This document shows, one piece after another, positions 6,890-7,039 of a stretch of 7,039 bases of DNA. A model generated the notes under the pieces. The model saw only the letters and a program-made list of their open reading frames with translations. It made no database searches and was not told the DNA's origin. Numbering within the stretch: position 1 is the first letter of the stretch; each line of letters starts with the position of its first letter. Origin of the DNA: Candidatus Competibacteraceae bacterium (lineage in GTDB: Bacteria; Pseudomonadota; Gammaproteobacteria; Competibacterales; Competibacteraceae); assembly GCA_020444985.1 (NCBI GenBank), contig JAGRHK010000083.1, forward strand, positions 1 to 7,039. Direction: 5' to 3'. The position numbers and the translations under genes were made by a program.

Positions 6890-7039
6890 ATGCTGGATAT
6901 TCTGCGGCGCATCGTGCAGGGCATTAACGCCACCCGCAATCTGAGCGAAGCGCTTAACCTCGTTGTTGTTGAGGTCAAGAGCGCTATTCACACCGATGTC
7001 TGCTCGGTGTATATGACCGATCACACGCGCGGTGAGCAT
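6890..7039 (+). CDS. ptsP: Phosphoenolpyruvate-protein phosphotransferase PtsP (enzyme I Ntr), N-terminal fragment
   Basis: Fifty codons are visible before the right edge cuts the gene in frame. PtsP takes phosphate from PEP and passes it to NPr and then EIIA-Ntr, the cytoplasmic nitrogen PTS relay that tunes potassium and nitrogen responses. The visible part begins MLDILRRIVQGI and continues with EALNLVVVEV, then DVCSVYMTDH (37-46), which resembles the opening of the N-terminal GAF sensory domain of gammaproteobacterial PtsP (E. coli has EALNILVTDI and EVCSVYLADH at the same places). The catalytic histidine and PEP-binding domains lie outside the window. The start is supported by GAGGA at 7 nt. 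Position directly after rppH matches the conserved rppH-ptsP gene order and adds weight. With 50 residues alone the call would be less certain. Confidence 0.88.
   Translation, partial: MLDILRRIVQGINATRNLSEALNLVVVEVKSAIHTDVCSVYMTDHTRGEH

Noticed and set aside
1..7039. Mobile element, CRISPR array, tRNA or rRNA
   Set aside because: I saw no transposase or integrase motif, no terminal repeats with target duplications, no regularly spaced repeats and no cloverleaf or rRNA-like sequence.

Overview
The window is moderately GC-rich chromosomal DNA, most likely from a gammaproteobacterium. The strongest sign is the adjacent pair rppH-ptsP on the + strand, a gene order typical of that class. The inner-membrane antiporter and the very large periplasmic alpha-2-macroglobulin also fit a Gram-negative host. 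I cannot name the genus from sequence alone.

Layout. Bases 1-347 (- strand) hold the first 115 codons of a CPA1-type Na+/H+ (cation:proton) antiporter that runs off the left edge. It probably starts at TTG and is preceded by an overlapping 23-codon mini-ORF. Bases 348-575 are an intergenic stretch with a 12-bp perfect stem-loop just after the next gene, several short palindromes and a weak candidate promoter for the antiporter. Bases 576-5819 (- strand) are a single 1747-residue bacterial alpha-2-macroglobulin with a signal peptide, an N-terminal TPR-like region, MG domains, an intact CLEQ thioester motif and a C-terminal MG10-like domain. It fills three quarters of the window. A 167-bp divergent intergenic region separates it from the + strand genes. 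rppH (5987-6787) encodes an RNA pyrophosphohydrolase with a perfect Nudix box and an unusually long C-terminal tail. After a 102-bp AT-rich gap with two dyad symmetries and a candidate promoter comes the start of ptsP (6890 to the right edge), encoding enzyme I of the nitrogen PTS.

Function. The + strand half is housekeeping regulation: mRNA 5'-end processing plus nitrogen-PTS phosphorelay. The - strand half concerns the cell envelope: a periplasmic protease trap and an ion antiporter, which need not be functionally linked. I see no insertion sequence, CRISPR array, tRNA or rRNA, and no clearly new multi-gene system. The points most worth a second look are the thioester-bearing macroglobulin that is not a lipoprotein and has no adjacent pbpC, the overlapping mini-ORF and TTG start at the antiporter, the long RppH tail, and the dyad-rich ptsP upstream region.
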